Positions 7,387-15,968 of a stretch of 64,000 nt of DNA are shown here, piece by piece. The first letter of the stretch is position 1; every line of letters begins with the position of its first letter. The notes below the pieces were generated by a model that did not search any database, was not told the origin of the DNA, and saw nothing but the letters and a program-made list of their open reading frames with translations. Origin of the DNA: Streptomyces uncialis (GTDB lineage: Bacteria > Actinomycetota > Actinomycetes > Streptomycetales > Streptomycetaceae). Location: NCBI RefSeq assembly GCF_001905345.1, contig NZ_LFBV01000001.1, forward strand, positions 445,321 to 509,320. Reading direction: 5' to 3'. A program made the translations under genes and the position numbers.

Positions 7387-10113
7387 ATGACAGAGCACGA
7401 TGACGAGCCGCGTGAGCGGCGACAGCTTCCGCTTCCCGCCCCACCACTCCACAACCGACGCGAGCCCCAGTCGTGGCCCGCTCCCCTCCCGGGAGCCGCG
7501 CCCGTCCCGCAGCCGCGTACCCCGCACCCACCCGCGACCTCACCACCCGCGTCCCCACCACTCGCGTCCCCACCACCCGCGACCCCGCACGCCGCCGGGG
7601 CCGACCGTCCGGGCGCCGTCCGCCGGGTCATCCGGCTCGGGGACCGCCCCGACCCCGCCCGCACACCCGACCCCGCCCGGACTCCCGACCCCGCCCGCAC
7701 ACCCGACGCCCCCGGCCCGCCGGACCCCGCCGACGGCGACCGCCGCACTCCGGGGAGCCCCGAGGACGACCGCCGCACACCGGGAGGTCCCGCCGGTGAC
7801 CGGTCCACGCCGGGGAGCCCCGACGACGACCGCCCGCCCTCCGACCCGGCCCCCGACGGCCCCGGCCCCACCGACCCGCCCGGCCCAGGACCCGCCGGCA
7901 CCGACCCACCACCCACCGACCCACCACCCGCCGACCCACCACCCACCGAGAATCCACCGCCACCCGGGGACCCGAGTACCGCGCCGTCCGGGGACCCGAG
8001 TACCGCCGCACCCACCGACCCCCGGTCCGCCACCGACCCCCGGTCCGCCACCGAGCCCCGGCCCGCCACCGACCCGCAGACCGCCGTCCACCAGAGCAAC
8101 GTCAGCCAGTACTTCTACGGCTCCGTGGCGGCCCCGCACGCGCACTTCGGTATCGGCGGGAGTGCCCCGGGTGCCGCCGGGGGCCGCCGCCGGGCCACCG
8201 GGTGGCTCGACGCCCAGGAGGTGGACGGCCTCCTCGCCTCCTACGTACGTCCCGCCTGCTTCCCGGACACCGCGCGGATGCTGGAGAAGGACAGCGTGGT
8301 CGTCCTCGTCGCGCAGCCCGGCACCGGCAAGCGTTCCGGCGCGGTCGCCCTGCTCGACGCGGTCGCCGAGAGCGGCACGGGCGGCGTCGGCGGACCCGCC
8401 GAGTACGTCGTCCTGTCCCCGGACCTCGACCTGCGCCAGCTCGCCGACCGTACGTTCACCGCGGGCGTCGGCTACGTCCTCCTCGACCGGATGGACGAGG
8501 GCCGCGCGGGCACCGCCGACTTCGACTGGCGGCGGGTCCGCGACCAGGTCCGCGCCCAGGGCGCCCATCTCGTCGTCACCACCGTGCACGGCGCCGGGGA
8601 GACCGCCCCGGAGGCCGTCCATCACGCGCTGTGGCGGCCCCCCGACCTGGCGGACGCGCTGCGGCTGCGGCTGCGCAAGGCCGGATGCGGCGACGACACC
8701 GTCGACCGGGCGGTCCGGGGACTGCCCGCCGGATGCCGGATCGCGGAGGTCGCGGCGGCGGCGGGGCGGATCTGCGCCGGGTCCGACCCCGACGACGTAT
8801 GGCGGGAGTACGGCGACAGCGCGTCCCGGCCGGTCCGCGACTGGTTCGCCGAGGACCGCACGCTCCAGGAGATCGCGGAGGTCACCACCCTCGCCTTCGT
8901 CACGGGGGCGGGCCGCCGGGCCTTCGAGTCGTACCAGGAGCTGCTGGAACCCCGGCTGGAGCAGGAGTTCCCCGGGCCACCGCCGCCGCCCCCCGCCAGG
9001 GACGGCGACGACGACACCACGGAGGCCCGGCCCCGTCCCGACCGGACCCGCCCCGACCGCCGCCGCCCCGACCGCCGCCGCTCCCTCGCCCGCAACGCGC
9101 TCGTCACCACGGAGGAGCTCTCGGGCGGTTCACCGGTGCGCACCGCGCTCGTCTTCCCCGGTCCGCAGTACCGGTCCTGGGTGCTGGAGGAACTGTGGGA
9201 GAACCACTCCACCGCGTACTGGGACGGGGTCCGCGACTGGCTCACCGCACTGGTCGGGCTCATACCCGAGGCCGCCCTGTGGATGTCCGTCTCCTCGGGC
9301 CTCGCGCTGCTGGCCCGGCCCGCCTTCGAGGAGGTCTCCGGCTGCTATCTGCACCCCTGGGCGAGCGGCGCGGAGGGCCCGGCGGCGCAGTCCGTGGCGG
9401 TCCTGGTGCTGTGGTGGATGAGCCAGGACGACGCGCTCGACGCCACCGCCCTGACCCTCGCCCGGGGCTGGGCCCAGTCCGCCGACCCGGGGCTGCGCAG
9501 ATCGGCCGCGCTCGCCTTCAGCGGTCCGCTCGGGGTCCGCTTCCCCACCGACGCCGTCAAGCGGCTCTGGACTCTGACCGGGAAGGACGCGGAGACCTCG
9601 CTGCACGCCCGGCTCGCCCTCGCCAACCTCGTCGTGGCGCTGGTGGAGAGCGGGGAGGACGCCGGTGTCGTCCTCGATCTGCTGGTGTACCGACTGGGGC
9701 TCCAGCGCCGCAAGGACGCCACCGACCGCACCAAGGGAGTCACGTTCCGGGCCGCGCTGGAGGTGCTGACCGTCCGGGTGGCACGCACCCGCTGCCCGGT
9801 GGTCGCGGTACTGACCGCCGAGCAGCCGGGGTTCCGGCCCAAGCTGGCGGAGCTGTGGGCGGCCGTCCTGTGCAACCGCCCGCTGCGCGGGGACGCCCTG
9901 CGTTCCCTGCGGGCCGCGCTGCGCGCGCTGCCCCAGGTCGGGGAGAACCCGCTGGACGTGGCACGGGAGTTCGGCGCGAGCGTGGGAGCGGCGCTCCCCC
10001 CGAACGAACGCGAACTGCTCCACCGCGTCCTTGAGCCCCCCGCCTCCCTCGCCCCGGAACCGACCGCCCTCACCCACACCTTCCGCGCGGCGCTCCTCTC
10101 ACCCGCCCGGTAG
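7387..10113 (+). CDS. P-loop NTPase of STAND-like type with proline-rich N-terminus
   Basis: 908 residues from the ATG at 7387; an alternative ATG at 7321 would overlap the cyclase-like gene. Residues 1-230 are a disordered Pro/Asp/Thr-rich tract with DPARTP and DPRSAT repeats. Residues about 235-260 read SQYFYGSVAAPHAHFGIGG, matching the C-terminal motif of the preceding protein. A P-loop domain follows: Walker A VAQPGTGKRS (about 308-317) and Walker B-like GYVLLDRMDEG (about 360-370). The C-terminal 450 residues look alpha-helical and are not recognised; they could be a sensor or repeat region. The context suggests the regulatory NTPase of a conflict system. The exact NTPase clade is uncertain. 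Confidence 0.65.
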   Translation: MTEHDDEPRERRQLPLPAPPLHNRREPQSWPAPLPGAAPVPQPRTPHPPATSPPASPPLASPPPATPHAAGADRPGAVRRVIRLGDRPDPARTPDPARTPDPARTPDAPGPPDPADGDRRTPGSPEDDRRTPGGPAGDRSTPGSPDDDRPPSDPAPDGPGPTDPPGPGPAGTDPPPTDPPPADPPPTENPPPPGDPSTAPSGDPSTAAPTDPRSATDPRSATEPRPATDPQTAVHQSNVSQYFYGSVAAPHAHFGIGGSAPGAAGGRRRATGWLDAQEVDGLLASYVRPACFPDTARMLEKDSVVVLVAQPGTGKRSGAVALLDAVAESGTGGVGGPAEYVVLSPDLDLRQLADRTFTAGVGYVLLDRMDEGRAGTADFDWRRVRDQVRAQGAHLVVTTVHGAGETAPEAVHHALWRPPDLADALRLRLRKAGCGDDTVDRAVRGLPAGCRIAEVAAAAGRICAGSDPDDVWREYGDSASRPVRDWFAEDRTLQEIAEVTTLAFVTGAGRRAFESYQELLEPRLEQEFPGPPPPPPARDGDDDTTEARPRPDRTRPDRRRPDRRRSLARNALVTTEELSGGSPVRTALVFPGPQYRSWVLEELWENHSTAYWDGVRDWLTALVGLIPEAALWMSVSSGLALLARPAFEEVSGCYLHPWASGAEGPAAQSVAVLVLWWMSQDDALDATALTLARGWAQSADPGLRRSAALAFSGPLGVRFPTDAVKRLWTLTGKDAETSLHARLALANLVVALVESGEDAGVVLDLLVYRLGLQRRKDATDRTKGVTFRAALEVLTVRVARTRCPVVAVLTAEQPGFRPKLAELWAAVLCNRPLRGDALRSLRAALRALPQVGENPLDVAREFGASVGAALPPNERELLHRVLEPPASLAPEPTALTHTFRAALLSPAR

Positions 10114-10260
10114 CACCCGCACCCGACGAACAGCCGCACGAGGCGCTCCCGAAAGGGCGCGGGAACCGCGCGAGAAGAGCGGACCCGCACCCGCGGAACG
10201 GCGCGCACCCACGACCACCAGTCCACCGCACAGCAATCCGCACCCATAAGGAACCCTCAC

Positions 10261-11871
10261 ATGACCGACACGTACCCCCTTGTGGAACAACGGGTGTACG
10301 GCCGCCCCGGCCGGCGCCGGGGCCTCCTCACCAGCCGGCCCACCCGCGCCGACGACGAACTGCCCCTGCTCGCCCCGCACCACGTCCGCGTGTTCCGCAC
10401 CGGCGAGGACTACATCGCGGACCCCGGACGGCTGCACGCCGACGACCCCCTGGTCGTCACCGCGTCATCCGTGACGGTCGTCAACTGCCGCGTCGGGGTC
10501 CCCGTCGTCGTGGAACTGCCCGTGCCCTCCGCCGACCAGGGCTCCTTCACCGCGCGGATCACCTTCGACTGCACGGTCGTCGACGCCCCCTCCGTCGTCC
10601 GCGACGGGGTCACCGACGTCCATGAACTGCTGCTCGGCTACCTCCGCTCCGTACCGGGCCTCGTCGAGGACGGCGCCGACCAGCCCATCGGGGAGACCAC
10701 CGGGACCCGCGACCGTATCGACGCCCGGCTCACCGGCTACCAGGAGATGACCTCCGACGTGGTGTCCGGGCTGCGGATCGTCGCGTCCGGCGTCGAGGTG
10801 CTGACCCCGGAGGAGTTCGCGGCCCATGTCGAGGAGGTCAAACGGGCCCGGCTCGCCGCCGACAAGGCCCGGGTGGAGGCCGAACTCGCCGCCCAGCAGG
10901 CCAGGGCCGAGCACGAGCAGCGGATGCGCGCCGAGAAGCAGCGCATCGAGGCGGCCCGCGAGGAGGAACGGCACCGCGCGGAGCTCGCCGCCCTGGAGGA
11001 GCGCCACCGGCAGGAGTTCGAGAACATGCGCACGGTCTACGAACAGGCCGCGGGCAGCCGCACCCAGGAACACGAACTGCTGCTCCAGGCCCGCGCCAAC
11101 GGCTTCCAGCGCAACCAGGCCCATGAGGACATCACCTCCGTCGGCGACGACCCCGTCGCCACCGACTTCCTCGCCCTGCGCAGCGGCGGACTGACCGCCG
11201 CCGAGATCGCCGAACGCCGCCGCGCCGACGAGGAACGCCGCGACACCAGGGCCGAGGAGGTCGCGGCCCTGCAACGCGAGTACCTCGCCAAGCGCGAGGC
11301 CATGGACCGGGACGACGCCCGCGCGCAGCTCGAACGCGACGACCGCCGCCACGAACTGGACCGGGAGGACCAGCGGACGGATGCCACGGCCGACCGCGAG
11401 GAGCGTTCCCGCCGCTGGTTCCAGCGCCGGGAGGACCGCGAACGGCGCCGTCTGGAGAACCGGGAGGACGCCCGGACACAGCGCCAGGAGCACCAGGAGT
11501 GGCGCGACCGGGTCCTCAAGGTCCAGCACGACCTGACCGCCCGCGCGATCAGCCGGGGCCACGGCGACGACCGGCCGGTCGACGTCGGCGCGCTGATCTC
11601 CAACGTCGGCGAGACCCCGCAGCCCGGGGTGCAGGCGCTCACCCAGGGCCGGGACGACGAGGTCCAGCGGGTCACCGCGGAACGCCTGGACCGCGCCACC
11701 GACGACGGCCCCTACGCGGCGGCCGCCGCCGTCCCCGCGGACCCCGCCGAGCCGCGCGCCGCCGGAGCCCCGGCCCCCGACCCGGTGACCGCCCCCGACG
11801 ACCCGGAATCCGACTCCGACGACGACTCCGACATCGGATTCGCGGGACTGGAGGAACGCCGTGGCGACTGA
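10261..11871 (+). CDS. SPFH/band-7-like protein with long charged coiled coil
   Basis: A 536-residue protein; RBS AAGGAA lies 7-12 bases before the ATG. Residues about 40-185 look like a PHB/SPFH fold: FTARITFDCTVVDAPSVV followed by a short helical block and SDVVSGLRIVASGVEVLTPE, as in stomatin-like proteins. Residues about 190-430 are a highly charged Glu/Arg/Ala coiled coil. The last 100 residues are acidic and Pro/Ala-rich, ending in a DSDDDSD cluster. No N-terminal membrane anchor is present. It overlaps the DUF4407 membrane protein gene by 11 bases, so the two are probably translated together and may form one membrane-bound assembly. Confidence 0.6.
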   Translation: MTDTYPLVEQRVYGRPGRRRGLLTSRPTRADDELPLLAPHHVRVFRTGEDYIADPGRLHADDPLVVTASSVTVVNCRVGVPVVVELPVPSADQGSFTARITFDCTVVDAPSVVRDGVTDVHELLLGYLRSVPGLVEDGADQPIGETTGTRDRIDARLTGYQEMTSDVVSGLRIVASGVEVLTPEEFAAHVEEVKRARLAADKARVEAELAAQQARAEHEQRMRAEKQRIEAAREEERHRAELAALEERHRQEFENMRTVYEQAAGSRTQEHELLLQARANGFQRNQAHEDITSVGDDPVATDFLALRSGGLTAAEIAERRRADEERRDTRAEEVAALQREYLAKREAMDRDDARAQLERDDRRHELDREDQRTDATADREERSRRWFQRREDRERRRLENREDARTQRQEHQEWRDRVLKVQHDLTARAISRGHGDDRPVDVGALISNVGETPQPGVQALTQGRDDEVQRVTAERLDRATDDGPYAAAAAVPADPAEPRAAGAPAPDPVTAPDDPESDSDDDSDIGFAGLEERRGD

Positions 11872-13222
11872 CCTCACCACCCCGGCGACGGACCACGCGT
11901 CCGACGCCCCCGACCCCGCACCCCACCCCGCCCCACAGCCACCAGCACCCGCGCCGCCCGCCCGTGGCCCGGCGGCCCGGCTGCGCGGCCTGATCGGGGT
12001 GCGGGAGGACATCCTCGACCACGGCCCGGAGGAACGCGCCCGCTACACCTGGTACGGGGCGATCGTCGTCAACACGGCCCTGTTCGGCGGGGCTTCGATG
12101 GCCATAGCCCTCGTCACGTTCCGCCCGGACCTGCCGCTCGCCGTGGCGCTGGTGGTCGCGGCCGTGTGGTTCTGGGTGGTACTGGCCCTCGACAGCTGGC
12201 TGGTGTCCAGCACCCACGGCGTCCACACCAAGGGACGGCTGCGGGCGCTGCTGCCGCGGCTCGCGGTGTCGGTGCTGCTGGGACTGTTCATCGCCGAACC
12301 ACTGCTGTTCCAGGTCTTCGACCCGGAGATCCGCCAGGAGATCAGCGTCGGCAACGACCGCAAGGCCGCCAAGCACCGCGGCGCCCTGATGTCCTGCAAC
12401 CCGCCGAGCGGCGCCGACACCACCGCCCGCCCCGAGTGCGCCGCGCACCAGCTCAAGGTCCCGGGCTCACCCGCGGTGCTGCGCGCCCAGCTCGCGAAGA
12501 ACACCACCCGCTCCGGTGAACTCCGCACCCAGGTCGACCGGATCAACAAGAACCTCAGCACCAAGATGGCCACCGAACAGCGGGAGTGCGGCCGGGCCAA
12601 GTGGATCTGGTGGAACGGTGTCGCGGACGTCAGCGAGACCTGCGAACGGGCCCGCGCCGACTCCACCTCGTACCGCACCTCCAGCAAGATCAAGGAGTAC
12701 GAGGAGGAACTGTCCGCCCTCACCGCCAAGGGCCGCACCCTCGCCGTGAAGCGGGACTCCGCGGACGACACGTACCAGGTCGCCCTGCAACGCCGGATCG
12801 AGCGGGACACCGCGCGCTTCGCCGGTGACCTCGACGGCACCGGCATCCTCACCCGCGCCCACGCCCTCGGCAAGGTCGCCTGGAGCGACTCGTTCGCCGC
12901 CTTCATCACGGTGCTGCTGCATCTGCTGCTGCTCGCGGTGGACGCGATGCCGGTCCTCGCGAAGCTGATGAGCCGCCCCACGGCGTACGACGAGAACCTC
13001 ACCGACCGGCTCCGGGCGGGCCGCCGCCTGCACGGCGACAAGCTCCGCATCCGGCATACCCTCGCGGAGATCGAGCACCAGGAACTGCGGCATCTCGCCG
13101 AGGAAGAGTCCGCCGACCGGATGCGGGCCGTCGAGACCCGCCACCAGCTCCACGCCGCCGAACGGGCCCGCCACTTCCGCGCGGAACTCGACGCCCGAGC
13201 GGCCCGGCTGCGCACCCGCTGA
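11861..13222 (+). CDS. DUF4407-family membrane protein
   Basis: 453 residues. After a Pro/Ala-rich tail (1-45), RLRGLIGVREDILDHGPEER (44-63) is the DUF4407 opening. Membrane segments follow at about 66-88 and 93-112, the second ending in LALDSWLVSS, the typical L-D-x-x-V-S-S signature. Another is at about 128-146, and after a 190-residue charged helical region there is a last one at about 345-368 (FAAFITVLLHLLLLAVDAMP). The C-terminus is a charged coiled coil. The GTG start overlaps the upstream gene by 11 bases. Function is unknown in the family; the context makes it part of the candidate conflict locus. Confidence 0.8.
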   Translation: MATDLTTPATDHASDAPDPAPHPAPQPPAPAPPARGPAARLRGLIGVREDILDHGPEERARYTWYGAIVVNTALFGGASMAIALVTFRPDLPLAVALVVAAVWFWVVLALDSWLVSSTHGVHTKGRLRALLPRLAVSVLLGLFIAEPLLFQVFDPEIRQEISVGNDRKAAKHRGALMSCNPPSGADTTARPECAAHQLKVPGSPAVLRAQLAKNTTRSGELRTQVDRINKNLSTKMATEQRECGRAKWIWWNGVADVSETCERARADSTSYRTSSKIKEYEEELSALTAKGRTLAVKRDSADDTYQVALQRRIERDTARFAGDLDGTGILTRAHALGKVAWSDSFAAFITVLLHLLLLAVDAMPVLAKLMSRPTAYDENLTDRLRAGRRLHGDKLRIRHTLAEIEHQELRHLAEEESADRMRAVETRHQLHAAERARHFRAELDARAARLRTR

Positions 13223-13239
13223 CCCCTCGGCTGCTCAAC

Positions 13240-13264
13240 GGCCCCGGTGTCATACACCGGGGCC
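13240..13264. terminator. Terminator hairpin after the DUF4407 gene
   Basis: GGCCCCGGTGT pairs perfectly with ACACCGGGGCC across a CAT loop, 17 bp after the DUF4407 stop. It marks the end of the 6.5-13.2 kb transcription unit and may also serve the convergent genes from 13363. Confidence 0.8.
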
Positions 13265-13362
13265 GCCCTTCCGGGTCCTCGCACATGAGCGTGCTCCGAC
13301 CCTGCTTCCAGGCTAGGCCCGGACCGGACGACCCGCAGCAGGGACGGAGGGAGGGCCGGGGG

Positions 13363-13662
13363 TCACAGCTCGTCGGAGTGCGCGCGCCGGTTCCGGGACG
13401 GCTCACTGCTCTCCAGCCAGCCCCGCGCCGGTTCGGCAGGCCGCGTGGTGTCCACCGTCAGGTGCAGCCGCGCCCCGCCCTCCTCGTCGGCGGGGTAGCT
13501 GCGCTGTTCCGTCCCCGCGAAGCAGCGGCGCAGCACCTCGGCGACCTTGCGGGCGGCGTCCGGCGACCCCGCGACGACCCGCACCTCGGCCCGCCCGCCG
13601 GGCGGAGCCTGCGAGGACGACGTGGCCGCCCCGTCGGTCCCGGTCACCCGGCCGGCTTTCAT
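13363..13662 (-). CDS. Small conserved-looking hypothetical protein
   Basis: 99 residues. The middle part, AEVRVVAGSPDAARKVAEVLR, looks like a compact alpha/beta unit. It then gives a basic, polar C-terminus ending RRAHSDEL. The start overlaps the stop of the upstream small membrane gene by four bases, which supports translation as a two-gene operon. No catalytic motif is visible and I do not recognise a named family. Coding is supported mainly by the overlap and the GC3 pattern. Confidence 0.6.
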   Translation of the reverse strand: MKAGRVTGTDGAATSSSQAPPGGRAEVRVVAGSPDAARKVAEVLRRCFAGTEQRSYPADEEGGARLHLTVDTTRPAEPARGWLESSEPSRNRRAHSDEL

Positions 13663-13901
13663 CGACTGCCCCGGTCGGACCCGTGGGACCTGTCGGACCC
13701 GTCGGTCGCGTCGCGCGGGGCCTGCTCCGGCCGCGCGACCGGACGGTGGTGCCCCCGCTGCCGACGGCCCACCCCGGGCATGGTCTCGCTGTAGTGGAAG
13801 GCCATGTTCCGGTCATGCTGCCGACGGTGGAGCTGATGGATGACCATCATCCCCAGAACCACGACAACCACGAACACGGCGACCACGGTGAAGGCGTCCA
13901 T
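13659..13901 (-). CDS. Small single-pass membrane protein
   Basis: 80 residues starting MDAFTVVAVFVVVVVLGMMV, one N-terminal membrane helix (about 3-21). A basic, His-rich cytoplasmic tail (HQLHRRQHDRN) follows, then a disordered C-terminus with DGSDRSHGSDRGS repeats. It is the first gene of a two-gene unit with the 99-residue protein downstream (four-base overlap). Function unknown. Confidence 0.6.
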   Translation of the reverse strand: MDAFTVVAVFVVVVVLGMMVIHQLHRRQHDRNMAFHYSETMPGVGRRQRGHHRPVARPEQAPRDATDGSDRSHGSDRGSR

Positions 13902-13958
13902 ACGGTCACCTCACGCTGGTCAGGGCCCGACACGGTGCCGGTCCCACCCTCCACGGTA

Positions 13959-14046
13959 CGCCTTCGCTCGCGCTCCCGAGGTTCCCCACCTGGACGTACC
14001 TGTCCCTGCGCGGGTACGGACGTGGGTGCGCAGTTCGGGCTGCCGG
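13959..14046. repeat. Degenerate copy of the intergenic repeat family
   Basis: CGCCTTCGCTCGCGCTCCCGA and the GTGGGTGCGCAGTT stretch downstream match the order of modules in the longer repeats at 25069-25440 and 54190-54480. It borders the acquired patch on its left. Confidence 0.5.
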
Positions 14047-14080
14047 TAGGAACGCTGTCACCAGCCGCAATCGGTGGGTG

Positions 14081-14278
14081 TCACGTGCGGCGACGTGCGG
14101 CGGGGTCGCGTCCGGCGACGTGTCGGGCGACTGCGTCGACGCCAGGGCGGGCGTACCGCTCCAGGGAGCGGACGGAGACATGGCGGGAGCGGGCCGGCAG
14201 CATGGGGGTGGAGGTGCCGCCCTCCGCGTCGTGCGTCAGGGCGCTGTGGCGTAGCCGTGCGGCGTGAAGCCGGTCCCA
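14081..14278 (-). pseudogene. Tyrosine recombinase (phage integrase) C-terminal remnant
   Basis: About 65 codons of the catalytic C-terminus survive: ARLRHSALTHDAEGG is the box II H-x-x-R/L-R-H-S region, PARSRHVSVRSLERYARPGV contains the nucleophile Tyr context, and the fragment ends AGRDPAARRRT and a stop. The N-terminal three quarters of the enzyme are missing, and upstream the frame runs into sequence antisense to the hydrolase. It is a relic of an integrating element and marks one edge of the acquired patch that holds the vgb gene. Confidence 0.75.
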
Positions 14279-14332
14279 CCGAAGCGAGAAAAGCAGTTGC
14301 ACCGGCTGTCTTCGCGCAGACAGGGTGCGGTG

Positions 14333-15253
14333 GTGACCGGAACAGAGATCGAACTCCCCGTCGTGGACGGGGTCCTGTCCGGTGTGGACTTCGGCGGTCA
14401 CGGTGAGGGCGTGCTGCTTGTCCACGGCAGCGGACACAACGCCGCGGCCTGGACGGATGTGGCATCCCATCTGGTGGGCGAGTGCCATCCGATTGCCCTC
14501 GACCTGCGTGGCCATGGGCAGACCCGGCTCGACTCCACCGATCCCGAGCAGTACTGGCGAGACATCGGTGGCGTCGTCACCGCGCTGGCCTGGGACCGCC
14601 CCGTGCTGGTCGGCCATTCCACCGGCGGGTACGCGGTGACGGCCGCCACTGCCTGTGGACTTGTGGAACCGGCCGCCCTCTGCATCGTGGAAGGCATGGT
14701 GCTCGATGACCGTAACGCGTCGATCGCCGAGCATGCTGACATGCGGACCACCGAGGCGGCGGACCGCTTACGGTCGATGTTCCGCTATGGCTGGAATGCC
14801 GACCACGACCAGATGCACGCCTATGTCGAGCAGTGCGTACGGGAGTCCGGAGGGGACTGGCTCAACGCCGGAGCACGGCCCGGACTTGTCGAGGAGGTCA
14901 CGAGGCGCTCCTTCATGCGCCGCGGCCACCGGTGGGTACGGCGGCCCGCCATCGAGGAGGTCGCCACTGTCACTGCTGTAGAGCCCGACGCAGAAGTCTT
15001 CCCAGCCGTCGATCTGTACGACCGCCTCACCTGTCCGATTGACCTTCACCCCACCACCCCTGCAGGGAGTTGCTGTGCACCCTTCCGATGCCCCGCCCAT
15101 CAGGGAGATCTCCGTGGCGGACAAGGGCGCGGGGCCTTACGGCATCGCGGCCGGACCGGACGGTGCGCTGTGGCTCACCTTCGCGCACAATGGCCGCATC
15201 GCGCGTCTCACCCTCGACGGCGAACTCGACGAATACCCCCTGGACTCGTCTGA
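14333..15253 (+). pseudogene. Alpha/beta hydrolase truncated at its 3' end
   Basis: From the GTG at 14333 the product reads as an alpha/beta hydrolase: oxyanion region LLVHGSGHNAAAW, nucleophile elbow GHSTGG, cap region to about residue 220. Homology stops at DRLTCPIDL, exactly where the strand carrying the catalytic Asp should follow, and the later His is also lost. The remaining codons (to 15253) are out-of-frame reading of the vgb gene that begins at 15075. A rare TTA codon at 14768 would make expression bldA-dependent and suggests foreign origin. Probably inactive. The break is best explained by a recombination junction near 15040-15070. Confidence 0.7.
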
Positions 15254-15968
15254 GTGCCGCCCTACGGTCATCACTCCCGGGCCCGACGGAGCACTGTGGT
15301 TCACCCGGTTCGAGGACCACCGGATCGGCCGCGTCACCACCGACGGCGAAAGGGAGTCCTTCCCCACCCCGACGCCCGACAGCGGACCCTTCGGTATCAC
15401 TGCCGGTCCGGACGGCGCGGTGTGGTTCACGGAGATGAACACCGACCGTATCGGCCGCATCACCTGCGAAGGAGAGATCACCGAGTTCGTCCTTCCCCGT
15501 ACGGGCGCCTATCCCTCGGCGATCACCGCAGGCCCTGATGGGGCCCTGTGGTTCACCCTCAACCAGGCGAACGCGATCGGCCGCATCACTGTCCACGGGG
15601 ACATCGTCATACACCCACTCCCCACCCCCGGCGCCGCACCCGTGGGCATCACCAGTGACGGCACCGCCTTGTGGTTCGTCGAGATCGCAGCGGGCCAGAT
15701 CGGCAGGATCTCGGTGGATGGCGCGATCAAGGAGTTCCCGCTCCCCGACCGCACGGCCAAACCCCACGCCATCGTCGCGGCGTCCACCGGGGACTGCTGG
15801 TTCACCGAATGGGGCGCCAACCGCATCGGCCACATCACCGACAGCGGCGAGATCGCCGAGTACAGCCTGCCGTCACCGTCGTCCGAGCCGCACGGCATCA
15901 CCATAGGTTCCGACGGCGCTGTGTGGGTGGCCCTTGAGACGGGAGGGGTCGCGCGGTTGGAACCGTAG
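15075..15968 (+). CDS. vgb: Virginiamycin B lyase (streptogramin B resistance)
   Basis: 297 residues, the usual length of Vgb. The enzyme linearises streptogramin B antibiotics by eliminating the ester bond between the Thr hydroxyl and the C-terminal phenylglycine. The sequence is a seven-bladed propeller of repeated GPDGALWFT...IGRIT blades. The four catalytic residues known from the Staphylococcus aureus enzyme (H228, E268, H270, E284) align with H231, E271 and H273 (in SEPHGI) and E288 (in ALETGG). The GTG at 15075 follows AGGGAG at 15064-15069; an in-frame ATG at 15039 lacks an RBS. It lies beside an integrase remnant and a truncated hydrolase, so it was probably acquired. Confidence 0.92.
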   Translation: MHPSDAPPIREISVADKGAGPYGIAAGPDGALWLTFAHNGRIARLTLDGELDEYPLDSSECRPTVITPGPDGALWFTRFEDHRIGRVTTDGERESFPTPTPDSGPFGITAGPDGAVWFTEMNTDRIGRITCEGEITEFVLPRTGAYPSAITAGPDGALWFTLNQANAIGRITVHGDIVIHPLPTPGAAPVGITSDGTALWFVEIAAGQIGRISVDGAIKEFPLPDRTAKPHAIVAASTGDCWFTEWGANRIGHITDSGEIAEYSLPSPSSEPHGITIGSDGAVWVALETGGVARLEP

